A stretch of 64,000 nt of DNA from Streptomyces sp. CC228A (GTDB lineage Bacteria > Actinomycetota > Actinomycetes > Streptomycetales > Streptomycetaceae). Positions 44,589-53,599 of this stretch are shown piece after piece. The number at the start of each line of letters is the position of its first letter. Positions within the stretch are counted from its first letter, which is position 1. The stretch lies in the NCBI RefSeq assembly GCF_021390935.1, contig NZ_JAJPUI010000010.1, positions 1-64,000 on the forward strand, given 5' to 3'. The translations under genes were made by a program, and so were the position numbers. Under the pieces are notes generated by a model. It worked only from the letters and a program-made list of their open reading frames with translations, did not search any database and was not told the DNA's origin.

Positions 44589-45871
44589 GTGGCATCCACG
44601 GTCACCTCCGACGCTGCGAAGCGTCCCGGATACGGGCAGCTCCTTCGTACGCCCGGCGCCTGGACGTTCCTGCTGCCCGGATTCGCCGCGCGGCAGCCGT
44701 TCGCCATGCTCACCATCGGCATCGTCCTGCTGGTGCAGCACACCACCGGTTCGTACGGCAGCGCGGGGCCGTCGCCGCCGTCACCGGCGTCTCCATGGCG
44801 CTGTTCGCCCCGCAGAGCGGCAAGCTCGCCGACCGGTTCGGGCAGCGCGCCGTCCTCCTCCCCGGCGTGCTGGTGCACACCGCGTCCGGCGCGGTCCTGA
44901 CGGCGCTGGCCCTGACGGGCGCGCCCCTGTGGGCGCTGTTCGCCGCCGCCGTGCCGACGGGCGCCTCCGTGCCGCAGGTCGGCCCCATGGTGCGGGCCCG
45001 CTGGGCGGCGAAGCTGGAGGGCTCGCCCCTGATGTCCACGGCGGCGGCGTTCGAGTCCGTCACGGACGAGTTCACGTTCGTCGTCGGCCCGGTCCTCGCG
45101 ACCGCCCTGTGCACCGGCGTCCACCCGGCGGCCGGCCTCGCCGCGGAAGCGGCCCTGACCCTGGTGGGCGGTCTGCTGTTCGCCGCCCAGAAGGGCACCC
45201 AGCCCGCACACGACCGGATCACCGCGGGCCACGGCCGGCGGCGCGGCGGCACGTCGGCGCTGTCCGTGCCGGGTGTCCGCGTCCTGGTGGTGGCCTTCCT
45301 CGGCATCGGTACCGTCTTCGGCGGCATGCAGGTCTCGCTGACCGCCTTCACCGAGGAGATCGGCGACCCCGGCGCCAACGGCCTGATGTACGGGCTGTTC
45401 GCGGCGGGCAACATGCTGGCCGGCATCGCGGTCGGCGCCATCGCCTGGAAGACCGGGCCGCGCCGGCGCCTGGTCCTCGGCTACACGGCGCTGACCGCCG
45501 CCACGTCCGTGCTGTGGGCGGCCCACTCCGTGGTGCTGCTGGGCGCGGTCGGCCTGGTCGTGGGCCTGTGCATCGCGCCCGCGCTGATCACCGGCTTCAC
45601 GCTCGTGGAGTCCCTGGTGCCGGCGGGCGCCCGCACGGAGGCGTTCACCTGGCTGACCGGCGCCGTCGCACTCGGCCAGGCTGCCGCGGTGACCGTGGCG
45701 GGGCGTCTGGCGGACGCGTACGGGTCGAGCGCCGGGTTCCTGGTGCCGCTGGGCGGCACGGCCCTGGCCCTGCTCACGGTGGTGGCGCTGCGGTCCCGGC
45801 TGGAGGCGCACCCTCCGGGCCGCACCATCGCGCGTGGCATCGGTCACCGCGTGCCGGTGACGGTGGACTGA
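44589..45871 (+). CDS. MFS transporter (one frameshift)
   Basis: A 12-segment major facilitator of about 427 residues. GTG 44589 (VASTVTSDAAKRPGYGQLL) has AAAGG upstream. The first helix (AWTFLLPGFAARQPFAMLTI) is in one frame; the rest, from GAVAAVTGVSMALFAPQSGK with motif A variant KLADRFGQR, is in another. Restoring one G in the GGGG run near 44775 joins SYGSAGAVAAV. The substrate is unknown. It is followed at 70 bases by fmdB. Confidence 0.85.
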
Positions 45872-45901
45872 CGCGAGGGAATGCGTCACTATTGATGCTC
45901 G

Positions 45902-45928
45902 TTAGCACTCATCGAGTGAGAGTGCCAG
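45902..45928 (+). promoter_or_regulatory. CIRCE-like element (HrcA operator)
   Basis: TTAGCACTC-N9-GAGTGCCAG: the left arm is a perfect CIRCE half-site, the spacer is exactly nine bases, and the right arm matches seven of nine positions of GAGTGCTAA. It overlaps the fmdB ribosome-binding site (AGGAGGAA). Confidence 0.75.
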
Positions 45929-45939
45929 GAGGAAGACAA

Positions 45940-46254
45940 GTGCCGACCTACCAGTACCAGTGCACCGAGTGCGGCGAGGGCCTCGAGGCGGTGCAGAAGT
46001 TCACCGATGACGCCCTGACCGAGTGCCCGAGCTGCCAGGGACGCCTGAAGAAGGTGTTCTCCGCGGTCGGCATCGTCTTCAAGGGCTCCGGCTTCTACCG
46101 CAACGACAGCCGCGGCTCCTCGTCGAGCAGCTCGCCGGCGTCCTCGTCGAAGCCGGCTGCCGCCTCCTCGTCGACGTCTGCGTCGGCTTCGTCGTCCGGC
46201 TCGTCCGACGCGAAGTCCACCACGTCGTCGAGCACCAGCAGCTCCGCCGCCTGA
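45940..46254 (+). CDS. FmdB-family zinc-ribbon protein
   Basis: A 104-residue protein of the FmdB/CxxC regulatory family. The N-terminal zinc ribbon has MPTYQYQCTECG and CPSCQG as its CxxC pairs, then KKVFSAVGIVFKGSGFYRND. The remainder is a Ser/Ala-rich low-complexity tail. GTG 45940 follows AGGAGGAA. The family's role is unclear; relatives affect ribosome-associated regulation. The CIRCE-like element suggests heat-shock control by HrcA. Confidence 0.92.
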   Translation: MPTYQYQCTECGEGLEAVQKFTDDALTECPSCQGRLKKVFSAVGIVFKGSGFYRNDSRGSSSSSSPASSSKPAAASSSTSASASSSGSSDAKSTTSSSTSSSAA

Positions 46255-46269
46255 CACGGCTCACCCCAG

Positions 46270-46296
46270 GGCCCTGCCGTTCCCCACGGCGGGGCC
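46270..46296 (+). terminator. terminator after fmdB
   Basis: GGCCCTGCCG and CGGCGGGGCC form a 10-bp stem with one G-T wobble and a 7-base loop, followed by TTC, 15 bases after the fmdB stop. Confidence 0.65.
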
Positions 46297-46396
46297 TTCG
46301 GTGTGCCCGGGGCAGGGCGGCGACCGGGGCCGTGGCGGCGGCCCATGGACGGGCGGACCTGCCGGCACGGCCGAAACCCCGTCTAGGGTGAGCGGC

Positions 46397-47233
46397 ATGG
46401 CGACGAACGCAGAGATCGGCGTGATCGGCGGCTCCGGCTTCTACTCCTTCCTGGAGGACGTGACCGAGCTCCGGGTCAGCACCCCGTACGGCAGCCCCAG
46501 CGACTCCCTGTTCCTCGGGGAGGTGGCCGGGCGCCGCGTGGCCTTCCTGCCCCGGCACGGGCGCGCCCACCGGCTGCCGCCGCACCGGATCAACTACCGC
46601 GCGAACCTGTGGGCGCTGCGGTCGGTCGGGGTGCGCCAGGTGCTCGGGCCGTGCGCGGTCGGCGGACTGCGCGAGGAGTACGGGCCGGGCACGCTGCTGG
46701 TGCCGGACCAGCTGGTGGACCGTACGAAGTCGCGCACGCAGACGTACTTCGACGGGGAGCCGCTGCCGGACGGCACGGTGCCGAACGTGGTGCACACGAC
46801 GTTCGCCGACCCGTACTGCCCCGAGGGCCGCAAGGTGGCGCTGGCGGCAGCGCACGGGCAGGGCTGGGCAGCGGTCGACGGCGGCACGATGGTGGTCGTC
46901 GAAGGCCCGCGCTTCTCGACCCGCGCCGAGTCGCGGTGGCACGCGGCGATGGGGTGGTCGGTCGTCGGCATGACGGGCCACCCGGAGGCCGTCCTGGCCC
47001 GTGAGCTGGGCCTCTGCTACACGTCGATGGCGCTGGTCACCGACCTGGACGCGGGCGCCGAGACCGGCGAGGGCGTCTCGCACACCGAGGTGCTGCGGGT
47101 GTTCGGGGAGAACGTGGAGCGGCTGCGGACCGTGCTGTTCCACGCGGTGGCGGCGCTGCCGGAGAATGACGCGCGGGCGTGCCTGTGCACGCATGCGCAC
47201 GACGGCTGGGACCTGGGCATCGAGCTTCCCTGA
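46397..47233 (+). CDS. mtnP: S-methyl-5'-thioadenosine phosphorylase-like protein
   Basis: A 278-residue nucleoside phosphorylase of the MTAP/PNP superfamily that phosphorolyses 5'-methylthioadenosine to adenine and methylthioribose-1-phosphate for methionine salvage. Visible motifs are the phosphate loop IGGSGFY, PRHGRAHRLPPHRINYRANLW, VVVEGPRFSTRAES and the base-site region MTGHPEAVLARELGLCY with TDLDAG. The ATG is 46397. Length is normal. A methylthioinosine or purine specificity cannot be ruled out from sequence. Confidence 0.92.
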   Translation: MATNAEIGVIGGSGFYSFLEDVTELRVSTPYGSPSDSLFLGEVAGRRVAFLPRHGRAHRLPPHRINYRANLWALRSVGVRQVLGPCAVGGLREEYGPGTLLVPDQLVDRTKSRTQTYFDGEPLPDGTVPNVVHTTFADPYCPEGRKVALAAAHGQGWAAVDGGTMVVVEGPRFSTRAESRWHAAMGWSVVGMTGHPEAVLARELGLCYTSMALVTDLDAGAETGEGVSHTEVLRVFGENVERLRTVLFHAVAALPENDARACLCTHAHDGWDLGIELP

Positions 47234-47734
47234 CGAGCAGCCTTACCGGCGGGCGCGGGTCCTCCTTGCGGCGGGTGGGTCCTGCTGCCGGCGGGCGGGG
47301 CCCTGCTGCCGGCGGGCGGGGGCCCTGCTGCCGGCAGGTCGGGCCTTCTCCAGGCAGTGGGTCCTGCTGCCGGCAGGTGGGTCCTCCTCCCGGCGGGCAG
47401 GCCTTCTCCAGACGGTAGGCCCTCCAGGCGGTAGGCCCTTCCCCCGGCGGGCGGGTCCTCCTTGCGGCGGGTGGGTCCTGCGCCGGTAGGTCGGGCCTTC
47501 TCCAGGCGGTGGGTCCTGCTGCCGGCGGGTGAGTGGTTCACGGGGCGTCTGGGCTTGCCTCCTGGCGGACGGGCTTCTCCTCCTGGCATGTGGCCTCCCT
47601 CTGGCGAGTGAGGGACTTGTCCACAGCCGGCGGCCTGTCCACAGGCCCCAGCGGGCGGCGCGCGATCGCGGGATGGTGGGGAGGCCGCCGGCGAAGAGCC
47701 CGGCGGCCGGCCTCCAGACCAGGCGGTGAGAGCC
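47234..47734. repeat. minisatellite-like spacer downstream of mtnP
   Basis: From about 47250 to 47530 the sequence is built from 18-21-base variants of GGTCCTGCTGCCGGCGGGC interspersed with GGGCCTTCTCCAGGCGGT. A block containing CGGGTCCTCCTTGCGGCGGG recurs about 195 bases apart. Minus-strand ORFs through it are low-complexity Arg/Pro/Ala and are not credited. Confidence 0.75.
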
Positions 47735-48419
47735 ATGTCGTCCTGCCCGCACGTCCCCGCATCTGCGGCCCCGCACCCGCTCCTGCCCGCGATCCCGCAC
47801 TCCCCTCCGCCCGCTTTCGTCCCCGCGTCCGGGCTCCCGCAGTCGCTGCCGGCCGCGTCCCCGCACATCTCCCCGCCCGGGACCCCGCACTCCCCTTTGC
47901 CCGGCTTCGTCCCCGCGCCCGGGACGGTCCCGCAGTTCCCCCCGCTGCGGATCCGGGGCGGCCGGTACCGAGCGCACTGGTCGGCGCGGCGGCGGCGACG
48001 GGCGCTGGCGGCCGGGCTCGCGATGACGGCCGCCGCCCTGGCGGCGTCGGGCTTCCGCGGCTCCCCGAGCCCCGTGGAGGCGCCCGCGGCTGTCCCGCGG
48101 CCGGTCGCCGCGAGACCCTCGTGTCGGCGCCGGTGCGCATCGCGGACCCGGAGGCCGTACGGCTCCTGAAGGCGGGAGACCGGGTGGACGTGATCGCCGC
48201 GCCGCTGCCCGCGGGAGCACCGGCGGGCGGGGGCCCGCGGCCCGGGTGGTGGCGTCGGCCGCCCGCGTGGTCCGGGTGCCGGGCACGGAAGCGGCCGCCG
48301 AACCGGGCGCCGGCCACGGCGAGGGCGGTGCGCTGGTGGTGCTGTCCGTGCCGCGGGCGACGGCCGCGGAACTCGCGGCGGCGGGAGCGACGTCCCGCCT
48401 GGCGGTGGCCTTGTGCTGA
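47735..48419 (+). CDS. SAF/CpaB-like membrane-anchored protein (two frameshifts)
   Basis: An RcpC/CpaB-type protein of about 228 residues. A Pro-rich N-terminus is followed by one membrane segment (ALAAGLAMTAAALAASGF) and a SAF-like outer domain: ETLVSAPVRIADPEAVRLLK with AGDRVDVI, then ARVVASAARVVRVPG and GALVVLSVPRATAAELAAAG. The frame changes twice, at about 48095-48115 and 48225-48245, each by one lost base in G/C runs. Known relatives are pilus-assembly periplasmic proteins; Streptomyces copies beside mscL have no proven role. A start at GTG 47726 is also possible. Confidence 0.7.
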
Positions 48420-48533
48420 CTCGTACGCGCGCGCTGTCGCGTCACCGGTCCGTGTGTACCGATTGGACGGCTGTCCGCGGGACGCGGCCTAATGGCTGCG
48501 CCAACTGCACCCGCGTCGACGAAAGGCACCTCA

Positions 48534-49019
48534 GTGAGCCAGGAGAACAGGACAAGCCTGCTGGAAGGCTTCAAGGCGTTCCTCATGCGGGGGAACGTGA
48601 TCGATCTGGCCGTGGCGGTGGTCATCGGCGCGGCGTTCACGAACATCGTGAACTCGATCGTGAAAGGCGTCATCAGTCCCCTCGTGGGCGCCTTCGGCTC
48701 GAAGAACCTGGACGGCTACCAGCTCTGCCTGAAGGGGCCGTGCGTGGTGGAGGGCGGCGAGGTCAGCACCGGTGTCGCCATCCTGTGGGGCTCCGTGCTG
48801 AGCGCGACGCTGAGCTTCCTGATCACGGCCGCGGTCGTCTACTTCCTGATGGTGCTGCCGATGGCCAAGTACCTGGCCCGGAAGGCCGCACGGAACAAGG
48901 AGGCGGAGAGCGTCAAGGAGACCCTGGAGGTCACCGAGCTGGAGGTGCTCAAGGAGATCCGCGACCACCTGGTCCACCAGCGCGGCGACAGCGCCACCGC
49001 GGCGAGCAGCCGGCGCTGA
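48534..49019 (+). CDS. mscL: large-conductance mechanosensitive channel MscL
   Basis: A 161-residue MscL, a homopentameric membrane pore that opens under osmotic downshock. Residues 10-45 contain FKAFLMRGNVIDLAVAVVIG, the gate helix, and TM2 is FLITAAVVYFLMVLPMA. The C-terminal bundle ends KEIRDHLVHQ. GTG 48534 has GAAAGG upstream and gives the standard N-terminus; an in-frame ATG at 48492 has no site. The loop GPCVVEGGEVSTG is slightly long. Confidence 0.95.
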   Translation: MSQENRTSLLEGFKAFLMRGNVIDLAVAVVIGAAFTNIVNSIVKGVISPLVGAFGSKNLDGYQLCLKGPCVVEGGEVSTGVAILWGSVLSATLSFLITAAVVYFLMVLPMAKYLARKAARNKEAESVKETLEVTELEVLKEIRDHLVHQRGDSATAASSRR

Positions 49020-49369
49020 CGCGGACCCGTGGGGGCCGGGCCCCGCCCGCGCCCCGGCCCCCATCGACCCCCACCGGTTCCGACCCGCACACGGCCGCGA
49101 GCCGCGAGCCCACGGGAGCACCGAGGGGGCGCGCGCCACGGGGGCGTGGAGCGCAGAGAGTGCAGGCGCCACGGGGTGCGGCCACAAGGGGGTGCACGCC
49201 ACGGGCGGGGTACGAGCCACAGGAGCATGCGGCCGCGGGGGGTGCGGCCGCCAGGGGATGCGGGCCACAGGGAGTGCAGGCCCCAAGGGGGAGCGGCCGC
49301 CGGGGAGTGGAGGCCGCGAGGGGCGCAGCCGTCGTGGGGGCCCCAGGGGGCGGTCAGAGGTGGTGCGGG
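49020..49369. repeat. degenerate ~18-bp repeats downstream of mscL
   Basis: From about 49130 to 49345 the sequence is a run of variants of GCCACAGGGGGTGCGGCC, with spacings near 18-20 bases. No coding sequence is supported. Confidence 0.65.
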
Positions 49370-49570
49370 TCAGAGGTGGTGCGGGGGCTTCTCGTCGAGG
49401 AAGCGGGCCAGGTCGTCAGCGGAGGTGTGCGTCCGGTCGCCCCACCCGCGGTCCGTGTCGTCCGCGGACTGCTGCTCCAGCGGGTCGTCGAAGACGAGCG
49501 CCGGCGGCCGGGTCTCGGGCGCGGACCGTTCCGCCGAGGGGCGGGCATCGGAGCCGGGGGCAGTACTCAT
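49370..49570 (-). CDS. small acidic Streptomyces protein
   Basis: A 66-residue acidic protein ending DLARFLDEKPPHHL, with a conserved-looking core FDDPLEQQSADDTDRGWGDR. I recognise it as a small conserved Streptomyces protein type without assigned function. It has no membrane segment or Cys. It lies downstream of mscL on the opposite strand, and its start touches the 3' end of the pflA relic. Confidence 0.75.
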   Translation of the reverse strand: MSTAPGSDARPSAERSAPETRPPALVFDDPLEQQSADDTDRGWGDRTHTSADDLARFLDEKPPHHL

Positions 49571-49920
49571 GCGTCCAGCCTACGGGGCCTGAGGCCGCGG
49601 CCGGGCGGCTGCTCCACGGCCGTGGGGCCGCGGGAGCCGAAGACCGCACTCGCCCGGGCCACCTGGTCGGGTTCGGTGCGGGGGTGTCGTGGAGGGTGAA
49701 GGCTTGCCCAGGGCCCGCCGCTTCGGCTCGGCCGGCTTGTGGAAGGGCAGCACGTCGACCCGGGTGACGTTGCCGAGCCCGGCGGCGAAGTCCGCGACGC
49801 CCCTCGATGCCGGCGGGGCGTCCGTGAGGCCCGGGCGAGCACGAAGCGGACGTGGGCCTCCTTGTCCGGGCGGGCCAGGCGGGGCAGACGGGGCAGGCGG
49901 GCCCGGCGTCAGGCGAAGCC
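49567..49920 (-). pseudogene. pyruvate formate-lyase activating enzyme (PflA) C-terminal relic
   Basis: Joined frames read EAHVRFVLAPGLTDAPPASR, then GVADFAAGLGNVTRVDVLPF with HK, then EPDQVARASAVFGSRGPTAV. This matches the last ~100 residues of PflA (family text VRFVLVPGLTD ... GLGNVxRVDVLPFHK). The radical-SAM CxxxCxxC half is absent. One frame change (APG, about 49838) fits a lost base; another lies near 49690. Even with those repaired the gene lacks its 5' half, so it is a true relic. No pyruvate formate-lyase gene is in the window. Confidence 0.7.
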
Positions 49921-49930
49921 GAGCCCCGCT

Positions 49931-49946
49931 TGTGAAAGCGTTCACA
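49931..49946. promoter_or_regulatory. CRP-like palindrome TGTGA-N6-TCACA
   Basis: TGTGAAAGCGTTCACA matches the classic CRP consensus half-sites exactly. It lies 76 bases upstream of the ltrA-like start and just beyond the pflA relic. The Streptomyces Crp consensus (GTG-N6-GNCAC) is met only in part. Confidence 0.5.
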
Positions 49947-50021
49947 CGTCGGCGGCGGCGTCGGGACCTGCTGGCGCGTCTCATCCGGTGCACGGGCCTG
50001 CCGTCTGCTCTGCTGTGACGC

Positions 50022-51236
50022 ATGACACACCCGTTTGTGAGTGCACGGCCGGTGCGGCCGCTGGTGTCGCGCGACCGCGACGAGGAGCACCGCTCCGCGA
50101 CGCCCCTGGAGCTGTTCTTCGACCTGTGCTTCGTCGTGGCGGTCGCCCAGGCGGTCGCCGGGCTGGTGCACGCGGTCGCCGAAGGGCACGCGGCCGAGGG
50201 GCTCGTGGAGTACGTCATGGTCTTCTTCGCCGTGTGGTGGGCGTGGATGAACTTCACGTGGTTCGCCTCGGCGTACGACAACGACGACGCGCTGTACCGG
50301 TTGGTGACGCTGGTGCAGATCGCGGGCGTGCTGCTGCTGGCCGCCGGGGTGTCCCGGGCGTTCGACGAGGGCGACTGGCTGATGGTGTACCTGGGGTACG
50401 TGGTGATGCGGCTGGGGCTGGTCTTCCAGTGGCTGCGCGTGGCCCGCGACGCCTCGGACGCCGCCGAGCGGGCGATGGCGCTGCGGTACGCGGGCGGGGT
50501 GCTGGCCTGCCAGGCGGGGTGGAGCGCCCTGGTGCTGGGGCCCGCGTGGGCCGCGCCGGGGGTGTTCCTGGTGATGGCGGCGGCCGAGCTGTCCGTGCCG
50601 CTCTACGCCGAGCGGCGTTCCGCGTCGAGCTGGCACGCGCACCACATCGCCGAGCGGTACGGGCTGTTCACCATCATCGTGCTGGGCGAGACCATCGCGG
50701 CGGCGACCGTCGCCGTGCAGTCGGGTGTGGCGGAGAACGACGCGCTCGACGAGCTGGCGCCGATCGCGGCGGGCGGGCTGCTGCTGGTGTTCTCCGCGTG
50801 GTGGATCTACTTCGTGGTGCCCGCCCACGCGCGCCTCCGGTCGAACCGGGAGGGTTTCCTCTGGGGCTACGGGCACTACCTGGTCTTCGCGTCGGCGGCC
50901 GCGATCGGCGCCGGCCTGGAGGTGTCGGTGGAGCACGCCGTGGGCGCGGCCCACCTCTCGGGCCTCGCGGCGGCGGCCGCCGTGACGCTGCCGTCCGCGC
51001 TGTACCTGCTGCTGGTGTGGCTGCTGCACGCCCGCTACTTCAAGGCGGGTCTGGCGCGGCAACTGGTGCTGCCGTGCGCGGCGCTGGGCGTACTGCTGTG
51101 CACCTTCGCCGGGCACTGGGCCGTCCTCGCGGCCGGGTTCGTCGCTGCGGCCGCGGTGGCTGCCGGGGTGGTGCTGGCGGCCCGGGAGGCGGACCGGCAG
51201 GACGGCGCGGGGGCCCGGGAGGGCGCGGCGGCGTGA
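50022..51236 (+). CDS. low temperature requirement protein A (LtrA) family membrane protein
   Basis: A 404-residue polytopic membrane protein of the LtrA family. The signature ATPLELFFDLCFVVAVAQ follows a short N-terminus, and about 12 hydrophobic segments follow, with YDNDDALYR and HIAERYGLFTIIVLGETI being typical LtrA segments. The name comes from a Listeria cold-growth mutant; the biochemical role is unknown. It starts at ATG 50022 and is 50 bases before the P1 peptidase gene, probably one transcript. Confidence 0.92.
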   Translation: MTHPFVSARPVRPLVSRDRDEEHRSATPLELFFDLCFVVAVAQAVAGLVHAVAEGHAAEGLVEYVMVFFAVWWAWMNFTWFASAYDNDDALYRLVTLVQIAGVLLLAAGVSRAFDEGDWLMVYLGYVVMRLGLVFQWLRVARDASDAAERAMALRYAGGVLACQAGWSALVLGPAWAAPGVFLVMAAAELSVPLYAERRSASSWHAHHIAERYGLFTIIVLGETIAAATVAVQSGVAENDALDELAPIAAGGLLLVFSAWWIYFVVPAHARLRSNREGFLWGYGHYLVFASAAAIGAGLEVSVEHAVGAAHLSGLAAAAAVTLPSALYLLLVWLLHARYFKAGLARQLVLPCAALGVLLCTFAGHWAVLAAGFVAAAAVAAGVVLAAREADRQDGAGAREGAAA

Positions 51237-51286
51237 TCCCGCGGTGCCCGCTGCCGGACGGGGGCGCCGCGTGCTAGGCATGCGGC

Positions 51287-52512
51287 ATGGATGCCAAGGA
51301 CGGGACCCCGGCCGGGGTCGGCGCGCCCGGGGACGGGCTGACGGATGTGGCGGGGCTGCGGGTGGGGCACGCGCGTGTGCCGGGCGGCTCCGCCTTGAGC
51401 GGGACGACGGTGGTCCTCGCGCCTGGGGGCGGCGCCGTGGCCGCCGTGGACGTGCGGGGCGGCGGCCCCGGCACCCGCGAGACGGACGCCCTGGACCCGC
51501 GGAACCTGGTGCAGAAGGTCGACGCGGTGGTTTTGACGGGCGGCAGCGCGTACGGGCTGGACGCCGCGGCCGGGGTCATGGCGTGGCTGGAGGAGCGGGG
51601 GCGCGGGGTGCGGGTGGGGCCCGAGCCCACGCACGTGGTGCCCGTGGTGCCGGCGGCCTGCCTGTTCGATCTCGGCCGGGGCGGCGAGTGGCGGGCGCGC
51701 CCCGACGGGGCGACCGGCCGGGCCGCGGTGTCGGCGGCCGCGGCGGCGGAGCCGGGGTCGCCGGTGGAGTGCGGGTGCGTGGGCGCGGGGACGGGCGCGG
51801 TGGTCGGCGGGCTGCGCGGCGGCGTCGGCACGGCGAGCACGGTGCTGGAGGGTTCCGGGGTGACGGTGGCCGCGCTGGTCGTCGCGAACGGCGTCGGGTC
51901 GCCGCTCGATCCGGTGACGGGCGTGCTGTACGGCGCGTACGGCGACCCGCACTTCGCTGCGGAGGGCGCGCGCGGCGGCGGACCCGCGTACCCGGACCCG
52001 GCGGTGCACGCGGCGGCGATGCTGCGGCTGGCGGAGGCGCGGGAGCGCAGCGGGATGCCGCCGATGAACACCACACTGGTCGTCGTGGGCACGGACGCGG
52101 AGCTGACGCGGGCGCAGGCCCAGAAGGTGGCCGGGACGGCGCACGACGGCATCGCGCGCGCCGTGCGACCGGTGCACCTGCTGAACGACGGCGACACCGT
52201 GTTCACCCTCGCGACCGGCGCACGCCCGCTCACCGGGGGCGCGCGCCGCGTGCGGAGGGCCCCGCGCCGGAGACCGGGGAGCAGGGGGCCGTGGCCGCGG
52301 CGGCGGACCGGGGCGGACCGCCGGCGGGGAGCGGTGACCCGCTGGCGCTGAACGCGGTGCTCGCGGCGAGCGCCGAGGTCGTGTCCCGGGCCATCGTCCG
52401 GGCGGTCCTGGCCGCGGAGGACCTGCGGGGCCCGGGGGGAGACTTTCCGTCATACCGGGGCCTGTACGGGCCGCTGCCGGGTATGAACTGGCGTACGGGT
52501 GCAGAGCGTTGA
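51287..52512 (+). CDS. P1 (DmpA/NylC-type) peptidase (one frameshift)
   Basis: An N-terminal-nucleophile aminopeptidase/amidase of about 408 residues. Motifs are GLTDVAGLRVGHARV at the N-terminus, VLTGGSAYGLDAAAGVMAWL and the autocleavage site PPMNTTLVVVGTDA, where the Thr after Asn becomes the nucleophile. The frame breaks at about 52230-52260; with one base restored it continues to ALNAVLAASAEVVSRAIVRA and ends YGPLPGMNWRTGAER. Such enzymes cleave small peptides or amides; the substrate is unknown. Confidence 0.87.
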
Positions 52513-52647
52513 AGGAATCGGGGCGGGGGCGCGCGGGAACCGGCCACGTGCGCCGTACGTTTCACGGAACCCGGACGCGTTGTCGTACCGAGGCACTACC
52601 TTGAGCAAGCACCGAGTAACACGCGGCGACGGCCCTGGAGACCCATC

Positions 52648-53424
52648 TTGAACGATCCGATCGATCGGAACGATCCGTACGAGACCACGGAGCAGCACGT
52701 CGAGCGGCTCCTGGGTCGGGCGCTCAACTCCTTCGACCTGCCCGACGCTTTGGTCGAGCGGCTCCGTACGGCGCTGGCGCACGCCAGTGCGCTGCACGCC
52801 TCGCACCACAGTGCGGCGCTCCACCGCACGACGTACCGCCACACGTTCCTGCTGGCCGACGGGGCGTCGCTGACGCTGTGGGAGCTGGTGCACCACACGG
52901 GCGCGGACGGCCGCGACCACCACGAGCTGTACGCCGACAAGACGGAGGTGCGGCTGGCCGCCGTCCGGTTGTCGGAGGCGTTCGGCCTGCCCGAGGCCGT
53001 GGGGCTCGGAGACCCGCTGGACGACGACCTCGACGCGGACCTGGAGCTGCTGAGCGCACTGCTGGTGCGCCCGCCGGAGCCCGCGCCGCGGGTGTACGTG
53101 CCGGACGACTCGGCGGACCACGCCCGCCGGGTGCTGCGCCGCGCGGAGAACCGGAACCGGCCGGGCGACGCGGTGGCGGCGCGGCTGCGCGGCGCGTTCG
53201 CGCACCACATCCAGCAGGTCTTCGGGCGGCAGTGCAGTGTGGCGGGGAGGGACGCGGGCTTCTCCCTGTACGAGCACGCGTTCCTGCTGCTCGACGGCAC
53301 CGAGATGAGCGTCTGGGAGGTCGAGCACACGGCGACGCCGGACGGGCGCCACATGTGCGAGGTGTACGAGGACGAGCGCACCGCGCGTGCCGCGATGGAG
53401 CTGCGGGCGTCGCGGGTGCGCTGA
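52648..53424 (+). CDS. DUF6227 family protein
   Basis: A 258-residue soluble protein of an actinomycete family without known role (DUF6227). It begins at TTG 52648, with GGAG eight bases upstream. It contains two similar halves, each with an HxTFLLADG / HAFLLLDG strand and a LWELVHHT / VWEVEHTA turn, suggesting internal duplication. It lies in the conserved block leading to hrdD, with its own leader after the P1 peptidase gene. Confidence 0.85.
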   Translation: MNDPIDRNDPYETTEQHVERLLGRALNSFDLPDALVERLRTALAHASALHASHHSAALHRTTYRHTFLLADGASLTLWELVHHTGADGRDHHELYADKTEVRLAAVRLSEAFGLPEAVGLGDPLDDDLDADLELLSALLVRPPEPAPRVYVPDDSADHARRVLRRAENRNRPGDAVAARLRGAFAHHIQQVFGRQCSVAGRDAGFSLYEHAFLLLDGTEMSVWEVEHTATPDGRHMCEVYEDERTARAAMELRASRVR

Positions 53425-53460
53425 CCGCCACCCGGGTGAGCCCCGCGACGGCGGGGCCCC

Positions 53461-53482
53461 GCACCGCGGGCGCGGTGCTTTT
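53461..53482 (+). terminator. intrinsic terminator after the DUF6227 gene
   Basis: GCACCGCG-GG-CGCGGTGC, a perfect 8-bp stem, followed directly by TTTTC. Confidence 0.8.
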
Positions 53483-53514
53483 CGACCGGCGGCCCCGCCG
53501 GGAACTGACGCCCG

Positions 53515-53598
53515 GCGGGGCCGTCACCACGGGGCCGTCACCACGGGGCCGTCACCCCGGGGCCGTCACCACGGGGCCGTCACCACGGGGCGCCCGCC
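53515..53598. repeat. 15-bp tandem repeat GGGGCCGTCACCACG
   Basis: About five copies of GGGGCCGTCACCACG, one with CCC for ACC, lie between convergent genes and run up to the 3' end of the MFS gene. Confidence 0.8.
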
Positions 53599-53599
53599 G

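Noticed and set aside
47243..48673. Long minus-strand ORF through the mtnP downstream repeats and the SAF gene
   Set aside because: Low-complexity Arg/Pro product; the plus-strand SAF domain is recognisable.
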